From: Alphaproteobacteria bacterium
GTDB taxonomy: Bacteria; Pseudomonadota; Alphaproteobacteria; Caulobacterales; Aquidulcibacteraceae
Length of the DNA: 64,000 nucleotides
Direction of reading: 5' to 3'
NCBI GenBank assembly: GCA_018969015.1
Contig: JAGWZE010000008.1
Span: 45,980 to 109,979 of the forward strand
A program made the position numbers and the translations under genes. Positions 36,689 to 45,621 of the stretch are shown here, in pieces. Each line of letters begins with the position of its first letter. The first letter of the stretch is position 1. Under the pieces are notes generated by a model. It ran no database searches. It had not been told where the DNA came from and worked only from the letters and a program-made list of their open reading frames with translations.

Positions 36689-37192
36689 ATGCCTACGCTG
36701 ATCCTGCTGCGGCACGGCAAAGCCGTGCGAGAAACCGAAGCCCCGACCGACGAGGCGCGCCGCCTGACGGACCGGGGCCGGCGCGAGGCCGCGCAGGCCG
36801 GCGAGCGGATCATCGCCGCGCGGTTGAAGCCCGACGTGGCGCTGGTCTCGCCTGCGGAGCGGACGCGCGAAACCGCCGCCTGCGCCTTGGCCGCCATGCC
36901 CGGCGTCCCGACGACGATCGTCGACGGCCTCTACATGGCCGTGCCGGAGACGATCTGGGACGCCGCCGCCGCGGCGTTCGCGGGCGGCGCCGAAACCGTG
37001 CTCGTCATCGGCCACAATCCCGGCCTGTCCGAGCTGACGGCGATGCTGATCGAACAGGACAATGACGGCTCGCGCCTCGCCCGGGACTTGAGCGAGGGCC
37101 TGTCCACGGCCGCCTTTGCTGCATTCGACATCCGCGGCGACGTGCTCGACGCGGCCGCTCCGCGGCTGGTCGCCGGGGGGCGGCCGGCCTGA
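36689..37192 (+). CDS. sixA: SixA-type phosphohistidine phosphatase
   Basis: The 167-residue member of the histidine phosphatase superfamily has the catalytic LLRHGKA with His9, SPAERTRET, and a second His in VIGHNPGLSEL. Such enzymes remove phosphate from phosphohistidine, for example on phosphotransfer domains. It stands alone, after lysK (divergent). Confidence 0.9.
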   Translation: MPTLILLRHGKAVRETEAPTDEARRLTDRGRREAAQAGERIIAARLKPDVALVSPAERTRETAACALAAMPGVPTTIVDGLYMAVPETIWDAAAAAFAGGAETVLVIGHNPGLSELTAMLIEQDNDGSRLARDLSEGLSTAAFAAFDIRGDVLDAAAPRLVAGGRPA

Positions 37193-37215
37193 GCTTTCGC
37201 GCACAGATTGCATGA

Positions 37216-37237
37216 GCGCTGCGCACACGCGCAGCGC
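37216..37237 (+). terminator. Hairpin after sixA
   Basis: GCGCTGCGC-acac-GCGCAGCGC is a perfect nine-base stem with a four-base loop, 24 bases after the sixA stop and before the glycosyltransferase. No T run follows, so it may be a terminator of the GC-only kind or an mRNA-end structure. Confidence 0.35.
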
Positions 37238-37275
37238 CGTTGCGCGCATTAACGTGTTTAGTCCGATTCGTTCCG

Positions 37276-38721
37276 ATGGATGGAACGGGCCTGCTCGTCC
37301 TCGCAGAGCGCAATGACGCCGCGATGGACGCAGCGATCAACGGATTGGAACGGCGCGCGCCGGCGTTGAGCGCGCGGCGGCGCGTGAGCCACACGCAATG
37401 GGCGGCGCTCTTGGTCGTCGCGGCGGTCGCGCTGGTGTGCGCGACGATCTGGCCCGCCGAACTCGCCGCCGGGATACGCGCCGCCGCTATGGGCGCGTTC
37501 GTTCTGCTCATCGCCGTTCGCGTCGCTGCGGCGTCGAACGCCGCCATGTCGTTCGGGTCCAACTCCGGGGAAACGCCCCTCGCCGCGCCGAGAGACGAAG
37601 ACGCGCTGCCCGTCTACACCGTGCTGTGCCCGCTTTACCGCGAGCCCGACGTCGCCGCGGAACTCCTCGCCGCGCTGGCGCGGCTGGACTATCCGAACGA
37701 CCGGCTCGACGTGAAGCTCGTGACGGAGGCGGACGACACCCTCACGCATGCGGCTCTGCGCGCGGCGGGATTGCCGAACTGGGCGGAACTCGTCGTCACG
37801 CCCGCGGAAGGCCCACGCACCAAGCCGAAAGCCTTGAACTACGCGCTGGCCCGCGCGCGAGGGGAGTACGTATGCGTCTTCGACGCGGAGGACGCGCCAG
37901 ACCCGGCCCAATTGCGCGCCGCGCTCGCCGCTTTCGATGCCGGCGGCGCGCGCCTTGGCTGCGTGCAGGCGCCCCTCACGATCGCCAATGGCGACGACGC
38001 CTGGATCGCCCAGCAGTTCGCCGCCGAATATGCGATCCAGTTCGGGCAGGCTTTGCCGTTCTACGCCCGCGCGCAGGCGCCGTTCGCGATCGGCGGCACC
38101 AGCAACCACTTTCGCATGGCCGCGCTTGCAGACTGCGGGGCGTGGGATCCCTACAACGTCACCGAAGACGCGGATCTCGGCTTTCGTCTCGCGCGCGGCG
38201 GCTGGCGCATGACCATGATCGCACCGCCGACGATCGAATCAGCGCCGACGACGCTGGGCGCGTGGATCCGCCAGCGCACGCGCTGGATCAAAGGCCATCT
38301 TCAGACGTGGCTGGTGCTCATGCGGGACCCTGTCGGCGTCTGTCGCGGCATGGGCTTTCGCGGGTTTGCGGCGATGCAGGCGCAGCTCGGGGGCGGGCTG
38401 CTGGCGTCGTTCGCGCACGGGCCGTTCGCCGCGATGCTTCTGGCGCAGGCCCTCTTGCCGGAGGGCGAGATCGACGCCCTCGCCTGGGCGCTGGCGGCGG
38501 CCGGTTATCTCAGCGCGGCGTTCGGCGGGTTCGTGAGCGCGGTGGCGTCCCGCTCGCCGGCGCACCTGTACGCAGTGTTGACGATGCCCCTCTACTGGCC
38601 GCTCGCCAGTCTCGCCGCGCTGAACGCCGTCATTGAGCTGATCGTCGACCCGCACTATTGGGCCAAGACCGACCACACGCCGCGAGCCCCTTGTGCCGAT
38701 CCCGTTCGAACCGAGCCTTGA
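37276..38721 (+). CDS. Membrane glycosyltransferase, family 2
   Basis: The 481-residue inner-membrane protein has two N-terminal helices, a GT2 domain (YTVLCPLYREPD, the DxD-type FDAEDAPDP, TEDADLGFRL, QRTRW), and three C-terminal helices, the layout of processive polysaccharide synthases. The product is unknown; holdfast or exopolysaccharide is possible. The ATG at 37276 is favoured over a TTG 36 bases upstream. A 75-residue membrane protein gene overlaps its end by 29 bases. Confidence 0.85.
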   Translation: MDGTGLLVLAERNDAAMDAAINGLERRAPALSARRRVSHTQWAALLVVAAVALVCATIWPAELAAGIRAAAMGAFVLLIAVRVAAASNAAMSFGSNSGETPLAAPRDEDALPVYTVLCPLYREPDVAAELLAALARLDYPNDRLDVKLVTEADDTLTHAALRAAGLPNWAELVVTPAEGPRTKPKALNYALARARGEYVCVFDAEDAPDPAQLRAALAAFDAGGARLGCVQAPLTIANGDDAWIAQQFAAEYAIQFGQALPFYARAQAPFAIGGTSNHFRMAALADCGAWDPYNVTEDADLGFRLARGGWRMTMIAPPTIESAPTTLGAWIRQRTRWIKGHLQTWLVLMRDPVGVCRGMGFRGFAAMQAQLGGGLLASFAHGPFAAMLLAQALLPEGEIDALAWALAAAGYLSAAFGGFVSAVASRSPAHLYAVLTMPLYWPLASLAALNAVIELIVDPHYWAKTDHTPRAPCADPVRTEP

Positions 38722-38920
38722 CCTGATCATCACGCTGTCGGCCATCGCCCTGCTCGGGGCCTTGTTCGCGTTCGCCTCGCACCGCGCGGCCCAACCGGCC
38801 GATCCGCTCAACCCGCGCCTCGTGCCCTGGCGGCCGATCATCGTGATTTCGGGCTTCGCCACGCTCGTTGCGATCGTGCATCTGCTCAATCTGGCGGGGG
38901 TCGAGACGGGGCGGCCCTAG
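38693..38920 (+). CDS. Small membrane protein overlapping the glycosyltransferase gene
   Basis: I do not recognise this 75-residue protein. It starts with GTG inside the last 29 bases of the glycosyltransferase gene, in another frame. It has two membrane helices (about residues 9-28 and 47-68) joined by a Pro-rich loop. The overlap suggests coupled translation and a role linked to the transferase. Confidence 0.65.
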   Translation: MPIPFEPSLDLIITLSAIALLGALFAFASHRAAQPADPLNPRLVPWRPIIVISGFATLVAIVHLLNLAGVETGRP

Positions 38921-38995
38921 TCGGGCGGCGGTGCGTCAGAAGGGCTCGTCGAGGCCTGCGTCCTCAGGCCGCCGATGGACTGCGCTGCGTAGAGA

Positions 38996-40705
38996 TCACG
39001 ACGGCAGCTCCGTTTCGTCAGTGCGCGCGACCATCCGTTCCGAGCGGTCGAGGGTTCGCTGCGGCGGCGAGGAGGACAACAACGCCGCCTCCGCAAGCAC
39101 TACTGGCCACGACCAGTTTCCCGGCGCGGCGAGATAGCGCGGCTCCCAGGCCGGATCGAACTTCTCCTTGAACTCCCGCAGGCCGCGGAAATTGTAGAAC
39201 ATCGAGCCGCGCTCGAAGATGAAGCGGCCGAACCGCGCGAAGGCCGGCGCGTGGCGCTCTTCGGCGAGCCCCGAAAGCGGCGCCATGCCGAGATCGAGCT
39301 TCTTGTAGCCCTCGCGCTGCGCCCAAAGGATGATTTCAGTGAAGAGAAAATCCATCAGGCCGTGGGGCGTGCCCTCGGGCGCGTAGCGCATCAGATCGAC
39401 GGACGCCCAGCCTTTGTCGGGCGTCGTCCAGAGATTGGCGAAGGCCACCGCTTTTCCGCGGAGACGGACCACGGCGATGGGAAAGCGCGCGAGATATTCG
39501 TGGTCATAGGCGCCGAGCGAGAACCCCTTCTCGCGGCCCTTCTGGTGCGCCAGCCACGCCTGCGAAACGGGATCGAGTTCGGCGAAGCGGTCCGCCCCGT
39601 GCGGCGGCGATTCCAGATCGAACACGGCGCCTTCGCGCTCGACAAACCGGTTCCGCGCAGTGCGCAGGTTCTGCTTGCGCTTGCCCGACATCGAGAACGT
39701 CGCGAGATCGATGACCGCGTTTTCGCCGATCTTCTCGAGCCGGAAGCCAAGATCGATGAGATCGGGCAGCAGGTCCGGCGGCGCGGCATAGACCACGGGC
39801 CGAAGGTTCAGGCGGTCCGCCTCGTCGCGGAAGGCGCCGATCGCGCCCCGCCAGGAGGCCCGCCGCCCGACGGGACCGCCCATAGCGATCAGGCTGGCGC
39901 CCGAGCGGGCGAACATCATCCAGGCCGCGCCGTCCGGCGCGAAGATCAGGCTTTTGTCGCCGAGGAACACGAGATTGGCTTCGGCGCGGGCGTCCTCGGC
40001 GACCGTCAGCACGGCGTCGGCGCGCGCGAGATCGGCCATGCGAAGCGGCGGCGGGGCCGCGCGCGCGGGCGTGAGGATCAGGCGCCACGCCATCACCGCC
40101 ACGAACGCGCCGGCCGCGAACAGGAAGGCGCGGCCGCTGCGGCCCACGTGCGGATCGAGGATCAGCCCCCACCATGCCGTCTGCGTGAAGCCCGGCCGGT
40201 GCGCCGCCCACATCACCGCACTCACGGCGGCGGCGGCGAGCCCGGCGATCGCTGCAAGATACCAGCTCCGCCCCGGCGCCAGCGCCAGGAGGCCGCCGTG
40301 CCGGTAGAAGGCGCGGCGCGACGCGGCCAGCAGCACGAACACGAGGCCATAGGCGATCGCGGCCTCATAATCCTGCGTGCGCCAGAACGAATACAGGGCC
40401 GCGTGGGCCAGCAGCACGCAGGCCGCGGCCCAGGCGGCGTCGAGCCGTCGGCTCAGGCCGACCGCGAGCGCCATCAGCCCGACGCCGGCGATGCTCGCGG
40501 CGAACTCCGGGACCTCGTCGACCATGCGGTCGAGAAGATCCAGGCCGGGCGCGTGGGGCATGTCGGGCGTGACCGCCGCCAGGAGGGACGCCAGGCCGAC
40601 GGCGAAACAGGCCAGCGCCGCCGCAAGCGGGATCCGCTCGAACACGGCGTCCAGGGCGTCGCGCCAGCCGCGCCCGCCTTCGGCCTCCACTTCGCTGCGG
40701 CTCAT
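38996..40705 (-). CDS. MprF-like phosphatidylglycerol aminoacyltransferase (DUF2156)
   Basis: The 569-residue inner-membrane protein has about six N-terminal helices and a C-terminal DUF2156 domain of the kind that transfers Lys or Ala from tRNA to phosphatidylglycerol (MSGKRKQNLRTARNRF, KGWASVDLMRYAPEGTPHGLMDFLF, GYKKLDLGMAPLSGL). Full MprF flippases have more helices, so the flippase half is shortened. The start at 40705 follows AAGGAG by five bases; an ATG 18 bases upstream is less likely. Confidence 0.85.
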   Translation of the reverse strand: MSRSEVEAEGGRGWRDALDAVFERIPLAAALACFAVGLASLLAAVTPDMPHAPGLDLLDRMVDEVPEFAASIAGVGLMALAVGLSRRLDAAWAAACVLLAHAALYSFWRTQDYEAAIAYGLVFVLLAASRRAFYRHGGLLALAPGRSWYLAAIAGLAAAAVSAVMWAAHRPGFTQTAWWGLILDPHVGRSGRAFLFAAGAFVAVMAWRLILTPARAAPPPLRMADLARADAVLTVAEDARAEANLVFLGDKSLIFAPDGAAWMMFARSGASLIAMGGPVGRRASWRGAIGAFRDEADRLNLRPVVYAAPPDLLPDLIDLGFRLEKIGENAVIDLATFSMSGKRKQNLRTARNRFVEREGAVFDLESPPHGADRFAELDPVSQAWLAHQKGREKGFSLGAYDHEYLARFPIAVVRLRGKAVAFANLWTTPDKGWASVDLMRYAPEGTPHGLMDFLFTEIILWAQREGYKKLDLGMAPLSGLAEERHAPAFARFGRFIFERGSMFYNFRGLREFKEKFDPAWEPRYLAAPGNWSWPVVLAEAALLSSSPPQRTLDRSERMVARTDETELPS

Positions 40706-40814
40706 CCGTTCTCCTTGCGTCATCGCTGGACCTCGATCCGCGACGCGGTAATGTCGCCCGCAATCATGAAGCGACGACGACCGTGTGTAACGCCGGTCGC
40801 GCAGGGAGGCGAGG

Positions 40815-42014
40815 ATGGCGGACGGCGCAGGCGCTCTCGAAGCGTTCCGGAACGAAGTGCGGACCTGGCTCGAGGCGAATTGCCCGCCGGCGATGCGGAC
40901 CCCGATGCCCGAGGACGAGGTGGTCTGGGGCGGCCGCAACGGCGTGTTCAAACGCCCGGAGGCCAAGCAATGGCTCGAGGCGATGGGCGCCAAAGGCTGG
41001 ACGGCCCCGACATGGCCGAAGGAGTACGGCGGGGGCGGGCTTTCCGCTGCGGAAAACGCCATCCTCCAGGACGAGTTGCGCCGCATCAAGGCGCGGCCGC
41101 CGCTGTTCTCGTTCGGGTTGTGGATGTTCGGCCCCGTTCTCCTCGAGTACGGCAACGAGGCCCAGAAGAAGGAACACCTGTCCAAGATCGTCCGCGGCGA
41201 GATCCGGTGGTGCCAGGGCTATTCCGAGCCGGGCGCCGGCTCCGACCTCGCCGGGCTGCAGACGCGCTGCGAGGACAAGGGCGATCACTACCTCATCAAT
41301 GGCCAGAAGGTCTGGACGAGCTACGCGAACGAGGCGGACTGGATGTTCTGCCTCGTCCGCACCGACACCACGACCAAGCACGAAGGCATCTCGTTCGTGC
41401 TGTTCGACATGAAGACGCCCGGCGTCGAGACGCGGCCGATCAAGCTGATCTCCGGCTCCTCGCCCTTCTGCGAAACTTTCCTCACCGACGTGAAGGTGCC
41501 GAAGGAAAATCTCGTCGGCCGGCTCAATGGCGGCTGGGACATCGCCAAGCGCCTCCTGATGTACGAGCGCCAGAACATCTCGGCTTCGGGCTTCGGCGGC
41601 GCCGGCGGCCTCACCCTCGACGAGATCGCCAAGACCTATGTCGGCCTCGAAGACGGCAAGCTCGCCGACACCGACCTGCGCGCCCGCATCGCCGAGCAGA
41701 TGATGGCCGACAAGGCGTTCGGCCTCACCGTGCGCCGCGCGACCGAGATGGCGAAGTCCGGCGAAGGCGTCGGCCACATGGCGTCGATGTTCAAGGTCGC
41801 CGCGGCCACGCTCAACCAGAAGAAGACCGAGCTGATGCTCGAAGCCCTCGGCAATCGCGGCCTGGGCTGGAGCGGCGACGGCTTCGCGAAGAACGAGCTG
41901 AAAGTGACGCGCGACTGGCTGCGCGCCAAGGGCAACTCGATCGAGGGCGGCACGACCGAAGTGAACCTCAACGTTATCGCCAAGCGCGTGCTTGGCCTGC
42001 GCGATCATCAATAG
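40815..42014 (+). CDS. Acyl-CoA dehydrogenase, PimC-like large subunit
   Basis: The 399-residue FAD enzyme introduces a double bond into acyl-CoA thioesters. It has WCQGYSEPGAGSDLAGL, VWTSYANEADW, and the C-terminal SIEGGTTEVNLN. Its N-terminus (FRNEVRTWLEANCPPAMRTP) resembles the large subunit of heteromeric dehydrogenases such as pimeloyl-CoA dehydrogenase. The second subunit follows after a lipoprotein gene. The ATG is preceded by GGGAGGCGAGG. Confidence 0.9.
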   Translation: MADGAGALEAFRNEVRTWLEANCPPAMRTPMPEDEVVWGGRNGVFKRPEAKQWLEAMGAKGWTAPTWPKEYGGGGLSAAENAILQDELRRIKARPPLFSFGLWMFGPVLLEYGNEAQKKEHLSKIVRGEIRWCQGYSEPGAGSDLAGLQTRCEDKGDHYLINGQKVWTSYANEADWMFCLVRTDTTTKHEGISFVLFDMKTPGVETRPIKLISGSSPFCETFLTDVKVPKENLVGRLNGGWDIAKRLLMYERQNISASGFGGAGGLTLDEIAKTYVGLEDGKLADTDLRARIAEQMMADKAFGLTVRRATEMAKSGEGVGHMASMFKVAAATLNQKKTELMLEALGNRGLGWSGDGFAKNELKVTRDWLRAKGNSIEGGTTEVNLNVIAKRVLGLRDHQ

Positions 42015-42027
42015 GAGCGCACCGTCC

Positions 42028-42585
42028 ATGCGACCCCTGATCCTCTCCGCGCTCGCGGCGGCGTGCCTGATCGCCTGCTCGCCCGCAGCCGAGAAAAAGG
42101 CCGACGCCAGCGCTGCCGCGCCTGCGCCCGAACAGGCCATGACCGACGAAGAGATCGACGCCGCGAGCCATGAAGGCCCCACGGGCTGGCTCGACGCGGA
42201 CGGCGCGGGCGAAACCGCCCTGCTCTGGCGCGCCGGGCCGAACGCCATCGATTTCACATTCACCTGCCGCCAGAAGGACAAGGCGCTCGTCGTCTCCGCG
42301 GAGTCGACGGGCACGACGGCGCAGCCGCTCAAGCCGGCGACGCCGGCAAAGGTGCTGATCGGCGCTGCGCCTTTCTCCGGCAAGGTCTCTCCCGACGAGG
42401 GTCTTTTGACCATGTCGATGACCGTGCCAGTGACGAAAGACGTGCTCGCCGCCTTCGGCACGGCGGACACCGCGCGCCTCGTCGTCGGCGACGCCTTCGT
42501 CGAGACGGAGGCCGGCGGCGGCCCGCACATGAAGACCTTCGCCGCCGCGTGCGGCGCCCTCACCGGCGTCGCGCCGGCGCAATGA
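42028..42585 (+). CDS. Lipoprotein of unknown function
   Basis: The 185-residue protein has a lipoprotein signal with lipobox ACLIAC at about residues 12-17, an Ala/Pro/Asp linker, and a beta-rich core without recognised motifs. It starts 13 bases after the first acyl-CoA dehydrogenase and ends 31 bases before the second, so all three are likely one operon. A role in acyl-CoA metabolism is not obvious for an exported lipoprotein. Confidence 0.8.
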   Translation: MRPLILSALAAACLIACSPAAEKKADASAAAPAPEQAMTDEEIDAASHEGPTGWLDADGAGETALLWRAGPNAIDFTFTCRQKDKALVVSAESTGTTAQPLKPATPAKVLIGAAPFSGKVSPDEGLLTMSMTVPVTKDVLAAFGTADTARLVVGDAFVETEAGGGPHMKTFAAACGALTGVAPAQ

Positions 42586-42616
42586 AAAGATAAAACGCGA
42601 TCGAGGAGACGCTCCG

Positions 42617-43729
42617 ATGTTCACGCTCACCGAAGAGCACGTTCTGCTCCGCGACGCTGCGCGCGGGTTCGTGCAGGACAAGCTGCCGACGACGCACCTG
42701 CGCGCCCTGCGCGATGCGGGGAATACGGACGGGTTCGACCGCGCCGCCTGGGCCGAGATGGCGGCGATGGGCTGGACCGGGATTCTCGTGCCGGAAGAGC
42801 ATGGCGGCGCCGCGCTCGGGCCCATCGGGCTGGGCCTCATCCTGCAGGAAGCGGGCCGCACGTTGGCCCCCAGCCCGCTGCTCTCCACCGCGATGATCGG
42901 CGCGAGCGCGCTGACGCTCGGCGGCACGGCGGCGCAGCAGGCGGCCTATCTGCCCAAGATCGCCGATGGTTCGCTGATCGTCGCGCTCGCCGTCGATGAG
43001 ACGGCCCATCATGCGCCGCACAGGATCACGACGACGGCAGCCGCGGGCGCCAACGGCGGCTTCGTGCTCACGGGCAAGAAGACCTATGTCGCCGACGGGC
43101 ATGTCGCCGATCTGCTGCTCGTCACCGCGCGTGCGCCGGATGGCCCGGCGCTGTTCCTCGTGCCGGCGACGGCGGCCGGCGTGACGCGCACGCACCTGCA
43201 CACCGTCGACAGCCGCGGCGCGGCCGACATCGCGTTCGACGGCGTGGCGCTCGGCGCCGACGCGCGCCTCCAGGGCGGCGCCGAGCTGATCGACGCCGTG
43301 CTCGACCGCGCCCGCATCGGCCTCGCGGCCGAAATGGTGGGCCAGGCGCAGCAGGCGTTCGAGGTGATCGCGGACTACCTGAAAACGCGCACCCAGTTCG
43401 GCCAGCTGATCGGCTCGTTCCAGGCGCTGCAGCACCGCGCCGGCAAGATGCTTGTCGAGCTCGAGCTCACGCAGAGCTGCGTGGCCGCCGCGCTCGATGC
43501 GCTGGAATCCGGCCGCAACGACGTCGCCGAGTATGCAAGCCTCGCGAAAGCGCGGGCTTCGGAGACGCTGCATCTCGTCACCAACGAGATGGTGCAGATG
43601 CATGGCGGCATCGGCATGACCGACGCGCACGACTCCGGCCTTTACATCAAGCGCGCCCGCGTGGCCGAGGCGCTCTATGGCTCGGCCGGCTTCCATCGCG
43701 ACCGCTACGCCACGCTCAACGGGTTCTGA
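42617..43729 (+). CDS. Acyl-CoA dehydrogenase, PimD-like small subunit
   Basis: The 370-residue protein has the acyl-CoA dehydrogenase fold, with an Arg/Phe-rich FAD segment (KTRTQFGQLIGSFQALQH), the MVQMHGGIGMTDAHD motif, and an N-terminal helix typical of the short subunit. It ends the operon. Together with the subunit at 40815 it suggests a heteromeric enzyme acting on a dicarboxylyl-CoA or other unusual substrate. Confidence 0.88.
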   Translation: MFTLTEEHVLLRDAARGFVQDKLPTTHLRALRDAGNTDGFDRAAWAEMAAMGWTGILVPEEHGGAALGPIGLGLILQEAGRTLAPSPLLSTAMIGASALTLGGTAAQQAAYLPKIADGSLIVALAVDETAHHAPHRITTTAAAGANGGFVLTGKKTYVADGHVADLLLVTARAPDGPALFLVPATAAGVTRTHLHTVDSRGAADIAFDGVALGADARLQGGAELIDAVLDRARIGLAAEMVGQAQQAFEVIADYLKTRTQFGQLIGSFQALQHRAGKMLVELELTQSCVAAALDALESGRNDVAEYASLAKARASETLHLVTNEMVQMHGGIGMTDAHDSGLYIKRARVAEALYGSAGFHRDRYATLNGF

Positions 43730-43838
43730 TCCGCCCGGGGCGACCGGCAGGTCCGCGCCGACGACGTGATCGCCCGCCCCCTTGCCAGGGCGCGGGCGGC
43801 ATGTCTCGTGGGGCGCCGTCAACCGCAAGGCCCCCCGG

Positions 43839-45197
43839 ATGAGCGCGAAGCCGCCGAAAAGTGTCGTGACCGTCCGCGACGGCGTCGCCGTGCTCGTCGG
43901 CATCGTGATCGGCATGGGCATCTTCCGGGCGCCGTCCATCGTGGCGGGGGCGGCCGGCACGGAATCGATCGCTCTGGCCTTGTGGGCGGCCGGGGGCGTC
44001 GTCACGCTGCTCGGCGCGCTGACCTATGCCGAGCTCGCCAGCGCCTATCCCGACAAGGGCGGCGAGTACGCCATCCTGTCCCGCGCCTATGGCAAGCGCC
44101 TCGCCTTCCTGTTCGGCTGGGCCCGTCTCACGGTGATCCAACCCGGGACGATCGCGGGCGCCGGCTTCGTGCTCGGCGACTATCTCACGCCGATCCTGTC
44201 GCTCGGGCCCCATTCGTCTGCGGTCTATGCGCTGGGGGGCGTCCTGATCGTGACGATCTTCAACCTGCGCGGCCTCGGCCTGAGCGCGGCGGCGCAAACG
44301 GCGTTGTCGAGCCTGCTTGGCCTTTGCCTCGTGGCGCTGATCGTCGCCGGCCTTCTCGCGCCGGGCGCGCCGGCGCCCCCGCCCGCAGACGCCGCCGCGA
44401 TGCCGCCCCTTGCCGCGATCGGCTTCGCGATGGTGTTCGTGCTCCTGACCTATGGCGGCTGGAACGAGGCCGCCTACCTTTCCGGCGAGGTCGCCAATCC
44501 GCAGCGGGACATGACTCGCATCCTGTTCATCGGGGTCGCGACGGTGACCGTCCTCTACATGGCGGCCAACGCGGCCTTCCTTCACGTGCTCGGCGTCGCC
44601 GCCGCCGCGAAGACGGACGTCGTCGGCGCGGCCGTGGCCGAGGCGGCGCTCGGTCCCTGGGCGGCTCTGCTTGTGACCGCGTTCGTGGTGACGGCGTCCC
44701 TTTCCACCATGAACGGCACGCTCTTTACCGGCGCCCGGTCCGGCTACGCGCTCGGCCGGGACGTCGCGGCGCTTGCGCCGCTCGGGCGCTGGGACGAGCG
44801 GCGTGCGTCGCCGGGGGCGGCGATCCTCGTGCAGGCGGTCGTCTCGGCGGCGCTCGTGGGCGTGGGCGTGCTCACCAAGCAGGGGTTCGAAACGATGGCG
44901 GCCTATACGGCGCCCGTGTTCTGGGCGTTCTTCCTGCTGACCGGGCTCGCCGCGATCGTGCTGCGCGTTCGAGACCCGCAGACCTCGCGGCCTTACCGGA
45001 TGCCGCTCTTCCCGCTGCCGGCGCTGCTGTTCTGCGCGGCCGCGGCGTTCATGCTGTGGTCGAGCCTGACTTATGCCGGGTCGCAGGCGTTCAATTTGGG
45101 CGTGCAAATCAGCATGGGAACACTCGCTATAGGGGTGGCTCTCGTGGCGCTGGACGCGGTTTCCGGCCCGCGTGACGGCCGCCCACGCGCGAGATGA
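43839..45197 (+). CDS. APC-family amino acid permease
   Basis: The 452-residue inner-membrane protein starts MSAKPPKSVVTVRDGVAVLVGIVIGMGIF, has the GxG unwound helix (VIGMGIFRAPSIVAG), about 12 helices and the APC pattern EVANPQRDMTR. Amino acid or polyamine transport is likely; the substrate cannot be read from sequence. The start follows closely on an in-frame longer option that adds a basic tail without support. Confidence 0.85.
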   Translation: MSAKPPKSVVTVRDGVAVLVGIVIGMGIFRAPSIVAGAAGTESIALALWAAGGVVTLLGALTYAELASAYPDKGGEYAILSRAYGKRLAFLFGWARLTVIQPGTIAGAGFVLGDYLTPILSLGPHSSAVYALGGVLIVTIFNLRGLGLSAAAQTALSSLLGLCLVALIVAGLLAPGAPAPPPADAAAMPPLAAIGFAMVFVLLTYGGWNEAAYLSGEVANPQRDMTRILFIGVATVTVLYMAANAAFLHVLGVAAAAKTDVVGAAVAEAALGPWAALLVTAFVVTASLSTMNGTLFTGARSGYALGRDVAALAPLGRWDERRASPGAAILVQAVVSAALVGVGVLTKQGFETMAAYTAPVFWAFFLLTGLAAIVLRVRDPQTSRPYRMPLFPLPALLFCAAAAFMLWSSLTYAGSQAFNLGVQISMGTLAIGVALVALDAVSGPRDGRPRAR

Positions 45198-45273
45198 CGT
45201 AAAGTTAATTGCGCTGCGAGACTTGCCCGGATCCGCGTCCGGAGAGATAAGCGCGAGGGCTGGAGTCGCCGCT

Positions 45274-45471
45274 ATGATGGGCATCGTGGAAATCGTCCGG
45301 GATTTCGTGTTCGCCGCCGTGCTGGGGTGGATCGGGATCGTCGTCGAACCGAAGTCCCCGCCGCAGGCGCCTCAATCGGAGTCCGCGGCCTGCCCATCCT
45401 CCGGCGTCGTTGGCCTGTCCTGCACGTCCAAGCCCGGTTTTTTTACGGGCGACTGCCGGGAAGCGCGCTAA
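45274..45471 (+). CDS. Small Cys-containing membrane-tethered protein
   Basis: I do not recognise this 65-residue product. It has one hydrophobic helix (about residues 9-24) and a Ser/Pro/Cys-rich tail with three Cys (AACPSSG, LSCTS, GDCREAR). GGAG lies eight bases upstream of the ATG. A run of seven T (45438-45444) near the 3' end, inside a GCCCG/CGGGC stem, is unusual in this GC-rich DNA and could also be a terminator. The coding call is tentative. Confidence 0.4.
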   Translation: MMGIVEIVRDFVFAAVLGWIGIVVEPKSPPQAPQSESAACPSSGVVGLSCTSKPGFFTGDCREAR

Positions 45472-45508
45472 CGGCTTGCCTTGATTGGCGGCGCCGCCGT
45501 TTAATTGC

Positions 45509-45523
45509 CTAACTTTCGCTTAA
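45509..45523 (+). promoter_or_regulatory. CtrA-like box before the coiled-coil gene pair
   Basis: CTAA-CTTTCGC-TTAA(C) has one mismatch to TTAA-N7-TTAA and lies 99-113 bases before the first coiled-coil gene. If active it would place the pair under cell-cycle control. Confidence 0.4.
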
Positions 45524-45621
45524 CGTCATAAAAGCACGAATGAACCGCCGGGGAAAACTCGCGGAGCTTGGCTCCGGCGTGATTTTCGCAGGGCGCTCGG
45601 CCTGTGTCTGGACGGTGCACC

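Noticed and set aside
39251..42040. 929-codon plus-strand frame across mprF-like and acyl-CoA dehydrogenase genes
   Set aside because: It crosses a divergent promoter and matches no family; the genes in the other frames have clear motifs and ribosome sites.
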